From assembly GCA_943788165.1 (NCBI GenBank), contig CALSPF010000001.1, positions 124,001 through 188,000 of the forward strand: DNA of 64,000 bases. The letters are read 5' to 3'. Source of the DNA: an uncultured Flavobacteriaceae bacterium (GTDB lineage Bacteria; Bacteroidota; Bacteroidia; Flavobacteriales; Flavobacteriaceae). Both the position numbers and the translations under genes were made by a program. The stretch's first letter is position 1. Every line of letters begins with the position of its first letter. Shown here piece after piece: positions 17,601-26,234 of the stretch. Under the pieces are notes generated by a model. It saw nothing but the letters and a program-made list of their open reading frames with translations, made no database searches and was not told the DNA's origin.

Positions 17601-20600
17601 TGTTTTATTCTACACAACTACGTCCAGCTGGGATTAATAATTCAGCAATATCGTTAAACACTACCCGCCGTATTTTTATAAATGAAATTTTTCCAGAGCA
17701 AGATTTAGTACAAGGACAGTCTACCGTTCAAACAACCTTAGACTTGGCCTATTTTCCAGAGGAGAAAGGCCCGTATAATAATCAACCAAGCAATGAGTTT
17801 GGGCGTGAAGCTGACAAAAACTGGGGAGGAATTATGCGTTCTATTAATGCGACTAATTTTGAACAGTCCAATGTAGAGTTTATCGAATTTTGGGTCTTAG
17901 ATACCTTCAATGAAGTGCAGTCGCAAAATGATGATTTGGGCGACTTGGTCTTTCATTTAGGTAATATCTCCGAAGATATTTTAAAGGATGGTCGCAAGCA
18001 ATATGAAAACGGTTTACCGGGTATTGAGCCAACTGCAGTTCAGACAACTAATTGGGGACGTACTCCTTCTTCTCAATCCTTGTTGTATGCATTTAATACG
18101 GTAGAAGAAGACCGTCAACGACAAGATGTAGGTTTAGATGGATTAAATGATGAGGAAGAGCGTTTAATCTATACTAACGGACCTGCCAATGACCCAGCGA
18201 GGGACAATTACGCTTATTTTTTACAAGGCCAGGGCGGTGTTGTAGAGCGTTATAAAAACTTTAATGGAACCGATGGTAACTCTCCCATTGGTTTCTCGGA
18301 TAACAATCGTGGAAGTACTGCCGAACCTGATACGGAAGACGTCAATCGGGATCAAACCATGAATACCATCGACAGTTATTTTGAGTATAAAATCCCCATC
18401 CGAAAAGGGATGACTGTAGGGAATCATCCTTTTGTAACAGATGTGCGAGAAAATGTTGAGGTAAGCCTTCCTAATGGTCAGAGTTTGACCACCCGTTGGA
18501 TTCAGTTCAAGGTACCTATTGACAAGAGTTACTATCAAGGAACAAGCTTTGCAAGTTATTTTGATAACATCAACGGAATTCAAGATTTGCGCTCCATTCG
18601 TTTTATGCGAATGCTTTTGAACGGTTTCGATCAGCCTGTTGTATTCCGTTTTGGAACCTTGGATTTGGTTCGAGGCGATTGGCGAAGATACAATCGTTCG
18701 TTGAACGATCAAATTAGCACAACAAACAACACCACGGTAGACATTAGCACCGTCAACATTTTAGAAAACGAAAATAGAATTCCGGTAAATTATATTTTAC
18801 CTCCCGAAATTCAACGAGAACAAATCAATAATAACAATACCATTGTCCGTCAGAACGAGCAGTCGTTGGCCTTCAGAGTGGTTGGATTACAGCCCATGGA
18901 TGCACGTGGAATTTACAAAGGAGTCGATGTTGATTTACGTCAATATGAAAAACTCAAAATGTATTTGCATGCAGAATCCATTCAGGGTCAAACGCCTTTA
19001 CCTGGGTCAGTAACAACCGATGAATTCGATCGAAGACTGGTTGCTTTTATTCGTCTAGGAACCGACTACCAAGACAATTACTATCAAATTGAAGTGCCGC
19101 TAAAACCAACAGAATTTGTTGAAAATTCGACCAATCGACTGAGTGCAGAAGAAGTCTGGCAACCCGACTTTAACTCTATCGATATACCCATTGAATTGCT
19201 GTCTAAAATGAAGTCTGCCTTTTTGGAAAACCCATCTTTTACATCGGCAAGTTATTTTGACGAAGAATTGAATCAGATTGAAGAATTCACTCCAATTAGT
19301 CGCCTGCTTGGTGATAAAAAATACCGATTATCGATCAAAGGAAACCCTTCTTTGGGGGCGATTAAAACCATGATGATTGGTGTGAAAAACCCATCAACAC
19401 AAGTGGGAGATGTTCTTGCTGGCGAGGTTTGGTTCAATGAATTACGAATTGCAGGAATCGATAGCCAAGGCGGATGGGCAGCCATTGGCGCCCTGGACGC
19501 TAATATTGCTGATTTTGCTAATCTTAGCGCCAGTGGGCGTTATTCAACTGTAGGTTTTGGAAGCATAGATCAATCGCCAAATCAACGTAGTCGAGAAGAA
19601 TTAGTGCAGTATGATTTGGTCTCAACGGTAAATGCTGGACAACTTTTACCCAAGAAATGGGGTGTACAATTGCCATTGAGCTACAGTGTTGGAGAAACGC
19701 AAATCACACCAGAGTACGATCCTTTCTACCAAGACTTGCGCCTCGATGATCGATTGAGTGCTGCAGATACTCCTGAGAAAAGAAAACAAATAAAGCAGCA
19801 GGCTATCGATTACACCAAGCGTAAGAGTGTTAGTTTGATTGGTATACGAAAGTTGGGAAGTCCAAGCAAGCAACGTTTTTACAATATTGAAAACTTTGAT
19901 TTTTCCTATGCTTTTAATGAATTGACCCATCATGATTATGAAATTGAAAATCAATCCAACACTACCCTTCGTTTGGGGGCAAACTATGGGCATACATTTA
20001 AACCTTTTGAAATCAATCCATTCAAAAAGATAAAATTCCTGACTAAAAAGCAATACTTACGTTGGTTGCGGGAAATCAATTTGAATCCTATTCCTGCCAA
20101 TATCTCCATCACTTCCAATATCAATCGTCTGTTCAATAACCAACGCTTTAGAGAAGTTTATCTTGAAGGAGTAGATGCATCGCAACAATTGGGCTTGCCC
20201 GATTTGCAACAGAAAAATTTCTTGTTCGATTGGACCTATTCGTTAAACCACAACCTAACCCGATCATTACGCTTGAATTTCACGGCTTCTAGTAATAATA
20301 TTATTCGGAATTACATCGAAGACACTCAAGAAGGAGGGCAGCGGGTAGATAAGGCAAGAGGTATTTGGGATGGTTTATGGGATTTTGGTGACCCGAACCG
20401 CCATTTCCAGACCCTCAATTTAACCTACAAACTTCCCTTTAATTACTTACCTTTTTTGAGCTTCATTGACGCAAATTATAGCTACACAGGAGACTTTAGT
20501 TGGCAACGCGGCTCAGATGTTTTGTCTGAAGTCACCGCCGAAAGCGGAGCTGTATTGGGTGTTGTAAATACGATTCAAAACAACAATACTAAAAGTTTAA

Positions 20601-22075
20601 ACGGTTCTATTTCTACCGATCGCTTGTACCGTATTTTAGGCTTGAATAAAAAGAATACTGTTAAGCGCAGGCTTCCGCTACGAACTTTATCGAAAGACTC
20701 TACAGGGGCGAAAAAACCTAAAAAGAAGCGCAAGGCATTGGCCAACGTTGTCGATTTAATTAGCATACTTAAGCGAGTGCAGTTTTCTTATTCTGAAAGC
20801 AATGGAAAAGTCTTGCCGGGGTATCTCCCCTCGATTGGTTTAGTTGGGACATTACAACCAACGCCAGGTTTTACCTTTGGAAGTCAAGCGGATGTTCGTT
20901 TTGAAGCAGCCAAACAAGGTTGGTTAACCGATTTCCCTAATTTTAATCAGCCATTTACTCAAGTGCATAATAGCCAATTGAATATTACCGGCCAATTGGA
21001 CTTTGGAAAAGGCTTGTTGATCGATTTAACAGCAGAACGCAATTATTCAGAAAACGGGACAGAAAATTTCCAGGTAGAAAATCAAGAATATGTAGCATTG
21101 AACGCCAATCAATTTGGTAATTTCGGAATATCTACACTCTTGATCAAAACAGCCTTTCAACGCTCCAAACGAGAAGCAAGCCCCTATTTTGATGACTTTA
21201 GAGAGAATCGTTTAATGGTTGCAAAACGTTTGGCAAACCAACGCCAATCGACAGGAGAAGGAGTAGACCAAGAAGGCTATCCTGTGGGTTTCAGTAAAAG
21301 TCAACAAGATGTAATTATTCCCGCTTTTCTTGCAGCTTATTCTGGGACAAATGCAGCAAAAATCGCCTTAGATCCAATTCAAAAAGTACCCTTGCCCAAT
21401 TGGAATTTAAAATACACGGGCTTGATGAATATCAAGTCATTGAAAAAAATATTTAATCGTTTTTCACTAACCCACGCCTATCGTTCAAGTTACACCATCA
21501 ATCAATTTCAAACAAACCTAGACTATGACCCCGATTTTCCAGAACAAAAGGACGGTGATGGGAATTTTGTTTCAGAGAAATTGTATGGTAATTTGAACTT
21601 AGTTGAACAATTCAATCCTTTAGTTCGTATTGATTTGGAGCTAAAAAATTCGTTTAAATTTCTTGCAGAACTCAAAACAGATCGCGCATTATCATTAAGT
21701 TTGGATAACAACTTGTTGACAGAATCCAGTGGAGAAGAGTACATTGTTGGAATAGGGTATCGCATTAAAGAATTGCCTTTAAGAACCACAATTGGTGGGA
21801 GAAAACGCACCTTGAAAGGCGACTTGAACATCAAAGCCGACCTTTCCTATCGAAATAACATTACTGTTTTGCGGAACCTAGAAATAGACAACAATCAAGT
21901 TACAGCTGGGCAAACTCTCTGGTCCATCAAAGTCACGGCAGATTATGCTCTTTCCAAGAATTTAACCGGCCTGTTCTTCTACGATCATAACTTCTCCAAA
22001 TTCGCAATTTCTACAGCCTTCCCACAAACCAGTATCCGATCAGGAATTACCATTCGGTATAATTTTGGAAATTAA
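14642..22075 (+). CDS. sprA: SprA, outer-membrane translocon of the type IX secretion system
   Basis: A 2477-residue protein matching SprA, the very large (36-strand in the known structure) outer-membrane barrel through which T9SS substrates leave the cell; it is also needed for gliding in motile flavobacteria. The TTG at 14642 is the first usual start after the in-frame stop at 14627 and gives an intact signal peptide (VRFYLLFLILAVIGTLKSYSQ). Long stretches of alternating beta-strand sequence fill the protein. A predicted coiled coil lies at about residues 225-290 (rich in K, Q, E and V repeats). A short basic segment near residues 2000-2040 (KKNTVKRRLPLR, KKPKKKRKA) is presumably a loop. 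The C-terminus ends in a barrel-like IRSGITIRYNFGN. It follows ruvA by 5 bp. Confidence 0.96.
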   Translation: MVKRKKAHYPDVRFYLLFLILAVIGTLKSYSQIQDSSPLGRISLPDPQSVVSLYEYVPEQNLYIFSASIGDYPLGTPMVLTPEEFEKRVLKEQMNDYFQDKVSAIDQTKGKANDAQKDLLPELYVNSKFFSSIFGSNSIDVRPQGSIGIDLGVRYQKTDNPSFSPRNRRNFGFDFDQRISLSLLGNIGERLQITANYDTESTFDFQNLVKLQFNPPKLNELSEYLPTSVQENIASVKAKGERIQNRFNEVKSQVDQARSTVEDVKGKLQSLKDKADNLQGTVGNYKNKINEFLDKPASEDAILQNIDIGNINMPLNSTLIVGAQSLMGVKAQLKFGRTNITGVFAEQRSQSQSVVAQGGGTLQEFSVFALDYEADRHFFLAHYFRDNYDRFLLTYPYINSPIQITRAEVWITNRQSQTNNIRNIVAFQDLGESNPERTRLDELNNDFFNQALPSGIPANEANKLDPEQINAGSIISDRIRDVGTIPQGFGPLNGQVREGFDYAVLESARKLEPSEYTLHPQLGYISLNQRLSNDEILGIAFQFTFNGEVYQVGEFANGGIAGTSVDPSQQGQVVPQVETNNLIVKLLKSSLTDVRQPVWDMMMKNIYNTGAFQLEQEDFRLNILYSDPSPINYLTPVDKAIWPEELVNTILLRSLRLDRLNIYNNPEPEGDGFFDFVPGITVDPQYGRIIFPTVEPFGESLFELLEADNSSAEDYDNELTYNVNQSKYVFRDMYALTQAAALEATEKNKFQLKGRYKSAGGDGIAIGAFNVPRGSVQVTAGGRVLREGVDYTVNYQIGRVKILDPGLQASNIPIQISTENNTFFGQQNKRFSGVDIVHQFNEKVVIGGTLINLSENPLTQKANYGTEPVNNTMIGFNTNFSNEVSFLTRLINKLPTIETTAPSQISFRGEVASLIAGNPRNTQLEGETNVYLDDFEGAQTNIDVKGAFAWKLASIPFEGYAGVDAGNDNLAAGHFRAKLAWYTVDPVFYSTQLRPAGINNSAISLNTTRRIFINEIFPEQDLVQGQSTVQTTLDLAYFPEEKGPYNNQPSNEFGREADKNWGGIMRSINATNFEQSNVEFIEFWVLDTFNEVQSQNDDLGDLVFHLGNISEDILKDGRKQYENGLPGIEPTAVQTTNWGRTPSSQSLLYAFNTVEEDRQRQDVGLDGLNDEEERLIYTNGPANDPARDNYAYFLQGQGGVVERYKNFNGTDGNSPIGFSDNNRGSTAEPDTEDVNRDQTMNTIDSYFEYKIPIRKGMTVGNHPFVTDVRENVEVSLPNGQSLTTRWIQFKVPIDKSYYQGTSFASYFDNINGIQDLRSIRFMRMLLNGFDQPVVFRFGTLDLVRGDWRRYNRSLNDQISTTNNTTVDISTVNILENENRIPVNYILPPEIQREQINNNNTIVRQNEQSLAFRVVGLQPMDARGIYKGVDVDLRQYEKLKMYLHAESIQGQTPLPGSVTTDEFDRRLVAFIRLGTDYQDNYYQIEVPLKPTEFVENSTNRLSAEEVWQPDFNSIDIPIELLSKMKSAFLENPSFTSASYFDEELNQIEEFTPISRLLGDKKYRLSIKGNPSLGAIKTMMIGVKNPSTQVGDVLAGEVWFNELRIAGIDSQGGWAAIGALDANIADFANLSASGRYSTVGFGSIDQSPNQRSREELVQYDLVSTVNAGQLLPKKWGVQLPLSYSVGETQITPEYDPFYQDLRLDDRLSAADTPEKRKQIKQQAIDYTKRKSVSLIGIRKLGSPSKQRFYNIENFDFSYAFNELTHHDYEIENQSNTTLRLGANYGHTFKPFEINPFKKIKFLTKKQYLRWLREINLNPIPANISITSNINRLFNNQRFREVYLEGVDASQQLGLPDLQQKNFLFDWTYSLNHNLTRSLRLNFTASSNNIIRNYIEDTQEGGQRVDKARGIWDGLWDFGDPNRHFQTLNLTYKLPFNYLPFLSFIDANYSYTGDFSWQRGSDVLSEVTAESGAVLGVVNTIQNNNTKSLNGSISTDRLYRILGLNKKNTVKRRLPLRTLSKDSTGAKKPKKKRKALANVVDLISILKRVQFSYSESNGKVLPGYLPSIGLVGTLQPTPGFTFGSQADVRFEAAKQGWLTDFPNFNQPFTQVHNSQLNITGQLDFGKGLLIDLTAERNYSENGTENFQVENQEYVALNANQFGNFGISTLLIKTAFQRSKREASPYFDDFRENRLMVAKRLANQRQSTGEGVDQEGYPVGFSKSQQDVIIPAFLAAYSGTNAAKIALDPIQKVPLPNWNLKYTGLMNIKSLKKIFNRFSLTHAYRSSYTINQFQTNLDYDPDFPEQKDGDGNFVSEKLYGNLNLVEQFNPLVRIDLELKNSFKFLAELKTDRALSLSLDNNLLTESSGEEYIVGIGYRIKELPLRTTIGGRKRTLKGDLNIKADLSYRNNITVLRNLEIDNNQVTAGQTLWSIKVTADYALSKNLTGLFFYDHNFSKFAISTAFPQTSIRSGITIRYNFGN

Positions 22076-22100
22076 ATTACAGGGATTTCAGCTAAAAAAT

Positions 22101-22108
22101 TATATTTG
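22101..22108 (+). promoter_or_regulatory. Bacteroidota -7 box upstream of gcvH
   Basis: TATATTTG fits TAnnTTTG and lies 23 bp upstream of the gcvH ATG, giving gcvH its own promoter after sprA. Confidence 0.6.
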
Positions 22109-22131
22109 CTTCAAGTAAAAAATAAGAAGCT

Positions 22132-22512
22132 ATGAATGTACCAGAAAACTTACACTACACCAAAGATCACGAGTGGGTGTCTATAGAAGGAAATACCGCT
22201 ACAATTGGAATCACAGATTTTGCACAAGGAGAATTAGGCGATATCGTTTATGTGGAAGTAGAAACAATTGATGAAACCATCGATGCTGAAGAAGTTTTTG
22301 GAACCGTTGAGGCTGTGAAAACAGTATCTGATTTGTTTATGCCTTTGAAAGGGACAATTGTCGCTTTCAATGATGACTTGACCGATGCTCCAGAAGCGGT
22401 CAATGATGATCCATATGGATCAGGTTGGATGATAAAAATAGAATTGGACAATCCGAACGACGTTAATGATCTTTTGGACGCAGCAGGATACAAAGCGCTG
22501 ATAGGTGCCTAA
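22132..22512 (+). CDS. gcvH: Glycine cleavage system H protein
   Basis: A 126-residue H protein, the lipoyl carrier shuttling the aminomethyl group between the P, T and L proteins of glycine cleavage. The lipoylated lysine is K63 in [15 protein letters not shown]. The fold motifs HEWV and [16 protein letters not shown] are intact and the length is standard. The next gene overlaps its end by 8 bp, so the two are translationally coupled. The other glycine cleavage genes are not in the window. Confidence 0.97.
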   Translation: MNVPENLHYTKDHEWVSIEGNTATIGITDFAQGELGDIVYVEVETIDETIDAEEVFGTVEAVKTVSDLFMPLKGTIVAFNDDLTDAPEAVNDDPYGSGWMIKIELDNPNDVNDLLDAAGYKALIGA

Positions 22513-22885
22513 ATACAGTTTGACTATTGCAGCATTTAGCATTGGTGTGGCCATTGTTTTTTTGTCTGTAATACCATTGTCTTTACCCCCACTAAATACA
22601 AATGTGTTTAATACGGATAAAATAGCCCACTTCTTGGCCTATTCTATCTTCTCTACATGTCTTGGTTTAGCCTTTAATTTAGATTGGAGGTTGAAAAGAA
22701 CTAGGTTAATGGTGATCCTAGGTGTTTTTTCTTTTGACATGGTACTTGAATTAATTCAAGGGTATCTCATACTGTACAGGACTTTTGAGGACTTTGATCT
22801 CTTGGCAAACTCCGCAGGAATTTGCGCTTTTTTTTTTCTGGAAAAACAATTGAAAAAGTTGTGGTCAAAAGCGGTATTTTTATAA
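22505..22885 (+). CDS. VanZ-like family membrane protein
   Basis: A 126-residue membrane protein of the VanZ-like family, with a GTG start overlapping the end of gcvH by 8 bp. About four hydrophobic segments are seen, with the family phrases [17 protein letters not shown] (helix 2 start) and [12 protein letters not shown] (a D...E-x-x-Q pattern). The closing helix holds [15 protein letters not shown]. The best-known relative, VanZ, affects teicoplanin resistance, but housekeeping members such as this one have no settled function. The gcvH-vanZ pairing is common in flavobacteria. Confidence 0.85.
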   Translation: MPKYSLTIAAFSIGVAIVFLSVIPLSLPPLNTNVFNTDKIAHFLAYSIFSTCLGLAFNLDWRLKRTRLMVILGVFSFDMVLELIQGYLILYRTFEDFDLLANSAGICAFFFLEKQLKKLWSKAVFL

Positions 22886-22908
22886 ATTAGCTATCTAAAT
22901 CCTGAGTA

Positions 22909-23619
22909 ATGCAATTAAAAAAAAATCCCAACGCCGATTTAACCAAAAATAGCAGCTTGTATTTTGCTATTGGTTTAGCGGTTGTTTTGTTCATTTCATG
23001 GCAAGCCATTGAGTGGAAAACCTATGATAAATCTGGTTACGGATACGAAGCACTTAACGTTGACGATGAAGACGATGAGGAAGTGCCAATTACCGAACAA
23101 ATAAAAACACCGCCCCCACCACCACCTCCACCACCAGCACCTGAAGTGTTAGAAGTAGTTGAGGATGAGGAGGAAGTGGAAGAAACCATTATTGAGTCTA
23201 CTGAAACGGATCAAGAAGAGATTGTTGAGGTAGAAGATATTGAAGTTGAAGATGACTTTGATGATGTAGACGTTCCCTTTGCCGTAATTGAAGACGTGCC
23301 AATCTATCCAGGTTGTGAAAAGGTAGCTAAGTCACAAAGAAGACAGTGCTTTCAAGATCAAATCAACAAGCACATCCGTAAAAACTTCCGTTACCCAGAA
23401 ATTGCACAAGAAATGGGAATTCAAGGAAGAGTATATGTGAATTTTGTAATCGCCAAAGACGGGAGTATTACCAATGTGCGTATGCGTGGACCTGACAAGA
23501 ATTTAGAGAAAGAAGCAGCGCGTATTATCTCTAAACTTCCCAGTATGACTCCAGGAAAACAAAGAGGAAGACCGGTACGTGTTCCATTTAGTATTCCAAT
23601 TACTTTCCGTTTACAGTAA
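22909..23619 (+). CDS. TonB-like energy transducer protein
   Basis: A 236-residue TonB-family protein. The N-terminal signal anchor spans about residues 18-38 (LYFAIGLAVVLFISWQAIEW). A periplasmic spacer follows with nine consecutive prolines (around residue 67) and then a very acidic stretch of about 50 residues rich in E, D and V. The C-terminal TonB domain (about residues 130-236) has YPGCEKV, NFRYPEIAQEMGIQGRVYVNFVI and a closing PITFRL strand. It would couple proton-motive force through ExbBD to outer-membrane receptors. No exbB/exbD or receptor gene is adjacent. A terminator follows. Confidence 0.9.
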   Translation: MQLKKNPNADLTKNSSLYFAIGLAVVLFISWQAIEWKTYDKSGYGYEALNVDDEDDEEVPITEQIKTPPPPPPPPPAPEVLEVVEDEEEVEETIIESTETDQEEIVEVEDIEVEDDFDDVDVPFAVIEDVPIYPGCEKVAKSQRRQCFQDQINKHIRKNFRYPEIAQEMGIQGRVYVNFVIAKDGSITNVRMRGPDKNLEKEAARIISKLPSMTPGKQRGRPVRVPFSIPITFRLQ

Positions 23620-23640
23620 TTGAAAAATATTTAAATTATG

Positions 23641-23667
23641 ACCCGAAGGAAACTTCGGGTTTTTTTG
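23641..23667 (+). terminator. Rho-independent terminator after the TonB-like gene
   Basis: ACCCGAAG (23641-23648) pairs with CTTCGGGT (23653-23660) around the tetraloop-like GAAA, followed by a run of T. It separates the TonB-like gene from the oxidase assembly operon. Confidence 0.92.
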
Positions 23668-23712
23668 TGGCCAAAAAGAGAAAGAAAAGAGTGAATATCT
23701 GTCAGGGTGCGT

Positions 23713-23720
23713 TATCTTTG
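23713..23720 (+). promoter_or_regulatory. Bacteroidota -7 box of the heme O synthase/oxidase operon
   Basis: TATCTTTG fits the consensus exactly and is followed by CACC, the same 12-base string found at the serS promoter (minus strand, 53950-53939). Because the box lies inside the longer open frame that begins at 23707, the real translation start must be the ATG at 23737 or 23743. Confidence 0.75.
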
Positions 23721-23742
23721 CACCCAGGAAGAAAGAATGATT

Positions 23743-24642
23743 ATGTCTGAGGATATCAGAATTGCACCTACTGTTTCATGGCTGAGTGATTTTAAAGAAA
23801 TCACTAAAATGCGTTTGGCTCTAAGTGTAGTATTTTCTTCTTTGGCGGGCTATTTATTAGCTGCGAATACCATTAATTATTTTGATGTAATCTTACTTGC
23901 CTTTGGTGGATATTGTATGGTTGGTGCTTCGAATGCATTCAATCAGGTCATAGAAAAAGACCTGGACGCTTTGATGCAGCGCACCAAAAACAGACCACTC
24001 CCATCAGGTAGAATGCAATCGTCAACAGCGTTGGCCATAGCCATCACCATGACAGTGATTGGAATAGTGGTGTTGTATTTGCTGAATTGGCGAACGGCTC
24101 TTTTTGGGAGCATTTCCATTTTTTTATACGTGGCTCTATATACTCCCATGAAAACCCGAACCCCGCTTGCGGTCTTTGTTGGCGCATTTCCAGGAGCGAT
24201 ACCGTTCATGCTTGGCTGGGTTGCCTATACCAATCAGTTTGGTGTTGAACCAGGAGTATTATTTATGCTTCAATTCTTTTGGCAATTCCCGCATTTTTGG
24301 GCCATCGGTTGGATGCTCGATGAAGATTATAAAAAGGCAGGCTTTAAAATGCTGCCTACAGGTGCTAAAGATCAAGGAACTGCTTTTCAGATAATTGTTT
24401 ATACCCTTTGGATGCTTTTGATCTCGTTGTTGCCTTTTACGCACTATACTGGTGCCTTGCAATTGAGTGTTTATAGTGCTGTTGCAGTTGCAATAGTTGG
24501 AATAGTTATGTTGTATTTTGCGACAGACCTAATGTTGAAAAAAGACAATAAAGCCGCAAGAAGATTGATGCTCAGCAGTGTGATATATATCAGCGCTATT
24601 CAAATAATATATGTGATTGATAAATTTGTAGTATATGGATAA
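23743..24642 (+). CDS. cyoE/ctaB: Protoheme IX farnesyltransferase (heme O synthase)
   Basis: A roughly 300-residue UbiA-family prenyltransferase that adds a farnesyl group to heme B, giving heme O, the precursor of heme A for the aa3 oxidase. The active-site motif is N-x3-EKDLDALMQRTKNRP near residues 70-90, and the second aspartate-rich loop is DEDYKKAGFKMLP. About eight to nine transmembrane helices are present. Start chosen at the ATG at 23743 (an ATG at 23737 is equally possible), because upstream codons overlap the promoter. It heads the operon with the cytochrome oxidase subunits III and IV and overlaps the next gene by 8 bp. Confidence 0.95.
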   Translation: MSEDIRIAPTVSWLSDFKEITKMRLALSVVFSSLAGYLLAANTINYFDVILLAFGGYCMVGASNAFNQVIEKDLDALMQRTKNRPLPSGRMQSSTALAIAITMTVIGIVVLYLLNWRTALFGSISIFLYVALYTPMKTRTPLAVFVGAFPGAIPFMLGWVAYTNQFGVEPGVLFMLQFFWQFPHFWAIGWMLDEDYKKAGFKMLPTGAKDQGTAFQIIVYTLWMLLISLLPFTHYTGALQLSVYSAVAVAIVGIVMLYFATDLMLKKDNKAARRLMLSSVIYISAIQIIYVIDKFVVYG

Positions 24643-25195
24643 TAGAAATAGTCGAACCAAAAAAATGATGCTCTGGTTTGGAATGATTAGCATGTCAATG
24701 ACCTTTGCTGGTTTAACGAGTGCCTATGTAGTAAGTAGTTCACGGGCAGATTGGCTAGAAGGTTTTGTGCTCCCACAAGCATTTAGCTATAGTACACTAA
24801 TAATATTGTTGAGTAGTCTTACGTTTTTCGTGGCCAAGCGAAGCTTGCAGCAAAACAAACTTGCTCAATTCAAGGGAATGTTATGGGTTACACTCGCTTT
24901 GACTGTTGCGTTTATTAACTTACAGTTTCAGGGTTTCAATGAAATAATTTCTTCTGGCTATTATTTTACAGGCGCAGAAAGTTCAATCACCACCTCTTTT
25001 TTGTACGTTTTGGTGCTTTTACATTTAGCTCACGTGACCGGAGGATTTGTTGTTCTGAGCGTAGTTTTGGTGAATGCCTATAGAAATCAATATTCTCCCG
25101 AGAAAACACTTGGCGTAGAACTGGCAGAATTATTCTGGCATTTCCTTGACTTTCTCTGGCTATATTTGTTCCTGTTTGTGACAATTTATCAGTAA
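24635..25195 (+). CDS. Cytochrome c oxidase subunit III (short form)
   Basis: A 186-residue heme-copper oxidase subunit III-like membrane protein with about five helices. Family phrases are HLAHVTGGFVVL and ELAELFWHFLDFLWLYLF, the conserved WHF.D..W region of subunit III. It overlaps the heme O synthase gene by 8 bp and is followed 40 bp later by a second, longer subunit III gene. Flavobacteria usually carry such a pair. The short form lacks the large extramembrane insert of its neighbour. Which of the two is the structural subunit cannot be decided here. Confidence 0.92.
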   Translation: MDNRNSRTKKMMLWFGMISMSMTFAGLTSAYVVSSSRADWLEGFVLPQAFSYSTLIILLSSLTFFVAKRSLQQNKLAQFKGMLWVTLALTVAFINLQFQGFNEIISSGYYFTGAESSITTSFLYVLVLLHLAHVTGGFVVLSVVLVNAYRNQYSPEKTLGVELAELFWHFLDFLWLYLFLFVTIYQ

Positions 25196-25235
25196 AAACA
25201 ATTAAATTTGTATCAATAAAATTTGACATTTTTTT

Positions 25236-26216
25236 ATGGAAGTAGCAGCAACCAATCCCAGTGAAGAGACCAACGTTTGGGGTGGAGGGAACAAACCCTT
25301 AAACGCGAGTTATGGAAAGATGATGATGTGGTTTTTCATTGTCTCTGACGCATTAACCTTTACTGGATTTCTAGTAGCCTATGGTTTTTCTCGCTTCAAG
25401 AACATCGATTCTTGGCCCATTGCCGATGAAGTATTTACACACTTTCCGTTTTTGCACGGCATAGATGCACCTATGTACTATGTGGCTTTAATGACTTTTA
25501 TTTTGATTTTCTCTTCCGTGACCATGGTAATGGCCGTGGATGCAGGACATCATATGAACAAGGCTAAAGTGACTTTTTATATGTTGCTTACCATTATTGG
25601 TGGAGCAATATTTGTAGGTTCGCAGGCTTGGGAATGGAAAAACTTTATCAAAGGGGAATATGGCGCACTAGAAACACGTGGTGGCCAAATCCTTCAGTTT
25701 GTTGATGGAGATACAGGAAAACGTGTTGCTTTAGATGCCTTTGCTGCTTCAATTGCAACCGATAGATCAACGCACGAAAGTAGTAATGGAATCTGGTTTG
25801 TTGGAGAATTTTCTCTGCCAACCTATTCGCTTGATGAAGTTAAGGCTGGTTTTACAGCCAACGAAAACTTAGTCATTCGAGGTGAAAAATTAAATGCAAA
25901 AGGGCAGAAAATCGTCCTGTCCCGTGAAGAGTCACTTGTGAAAATAAATGACGCAGTTGATGTAGTCGAAGGAGCAAATTTGATCCACAACGAATATGGA
26001 AACCGCTTGTTTGCAGATTTCTTCTTCTTCATTACTGGTTTTCACGGTTTTCACGTATTGTCTGGAGTAGTGATTAATATCATTATCTTCTTCAATGTTA
26101 TTCGAGGAACCTATGAGGAAAGAGGGCATTATGAAATGGTTGAAAAAGTCGGATTATATTGGCACTTTGTCGATCTAGTATGGGTCTTTGTATTCACCTT
26201 TTTCTATTTGGTATAA
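25236..26216 (+). CDS. Cytochrome c oxidase subunit III (long form)
   Basis: A 326-residue subunit III protein. N-terminal helices (MMMWFFIVSDALTFTGFLVAY) and C-terminal helices with the conserved YWHFVDLVWVFVFTFFYLV agree with the family. Between about residues 135 and 255 there is a hydrophilic insert of roughly 120 residues (containing GKRVALDAF and REESLVKINDAVDVVEG) not found in classical subunit III. Subunit III stabilises the catalytic core and supports proton uptake. It is placed between the short subunit III and the subunit IV gene in one operon. Confidence 0.94.
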   Translation: MEVAATNPSEETNVWGGGNKPLNASYGKMMMWFFIVSDALTFTGFLVAYGFSRFKNIDSWPIADEVFTHFPFLHGIDAPMYYVALMTFILIFSSVTMVMAVDAGHHMNKAKVTFYMLLTIIGGAIFVGSQAWEWKNFIKGEYGALETRGGQILQFVDGDTGKRVALDAFAASIATDRSTHESSNGIWFVGEFSLPTYSLDEVKAGFTANENLVIRGEKLNAKGQKIVLSREESLVKINDAVDVVEGANLIHNEYGNRLFADFFFFITGFHGFHVLSGVVINIIIFFNVIRGTYEERGHYEMVEKVGLYWHFVDLVWVFVFTFFYLV

Positions 26217-26234
26217 TAATAAATTACAGCACAC

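Noticed and set aside
14642..22075. Long minus-strand open frames inside sprA (for example 18221-18712 and 19646-20053)
   Set aside because: They are antisense to a clear coding frame, lack recognisable motifs, and are expected by chance in a 7.4-kb gene.
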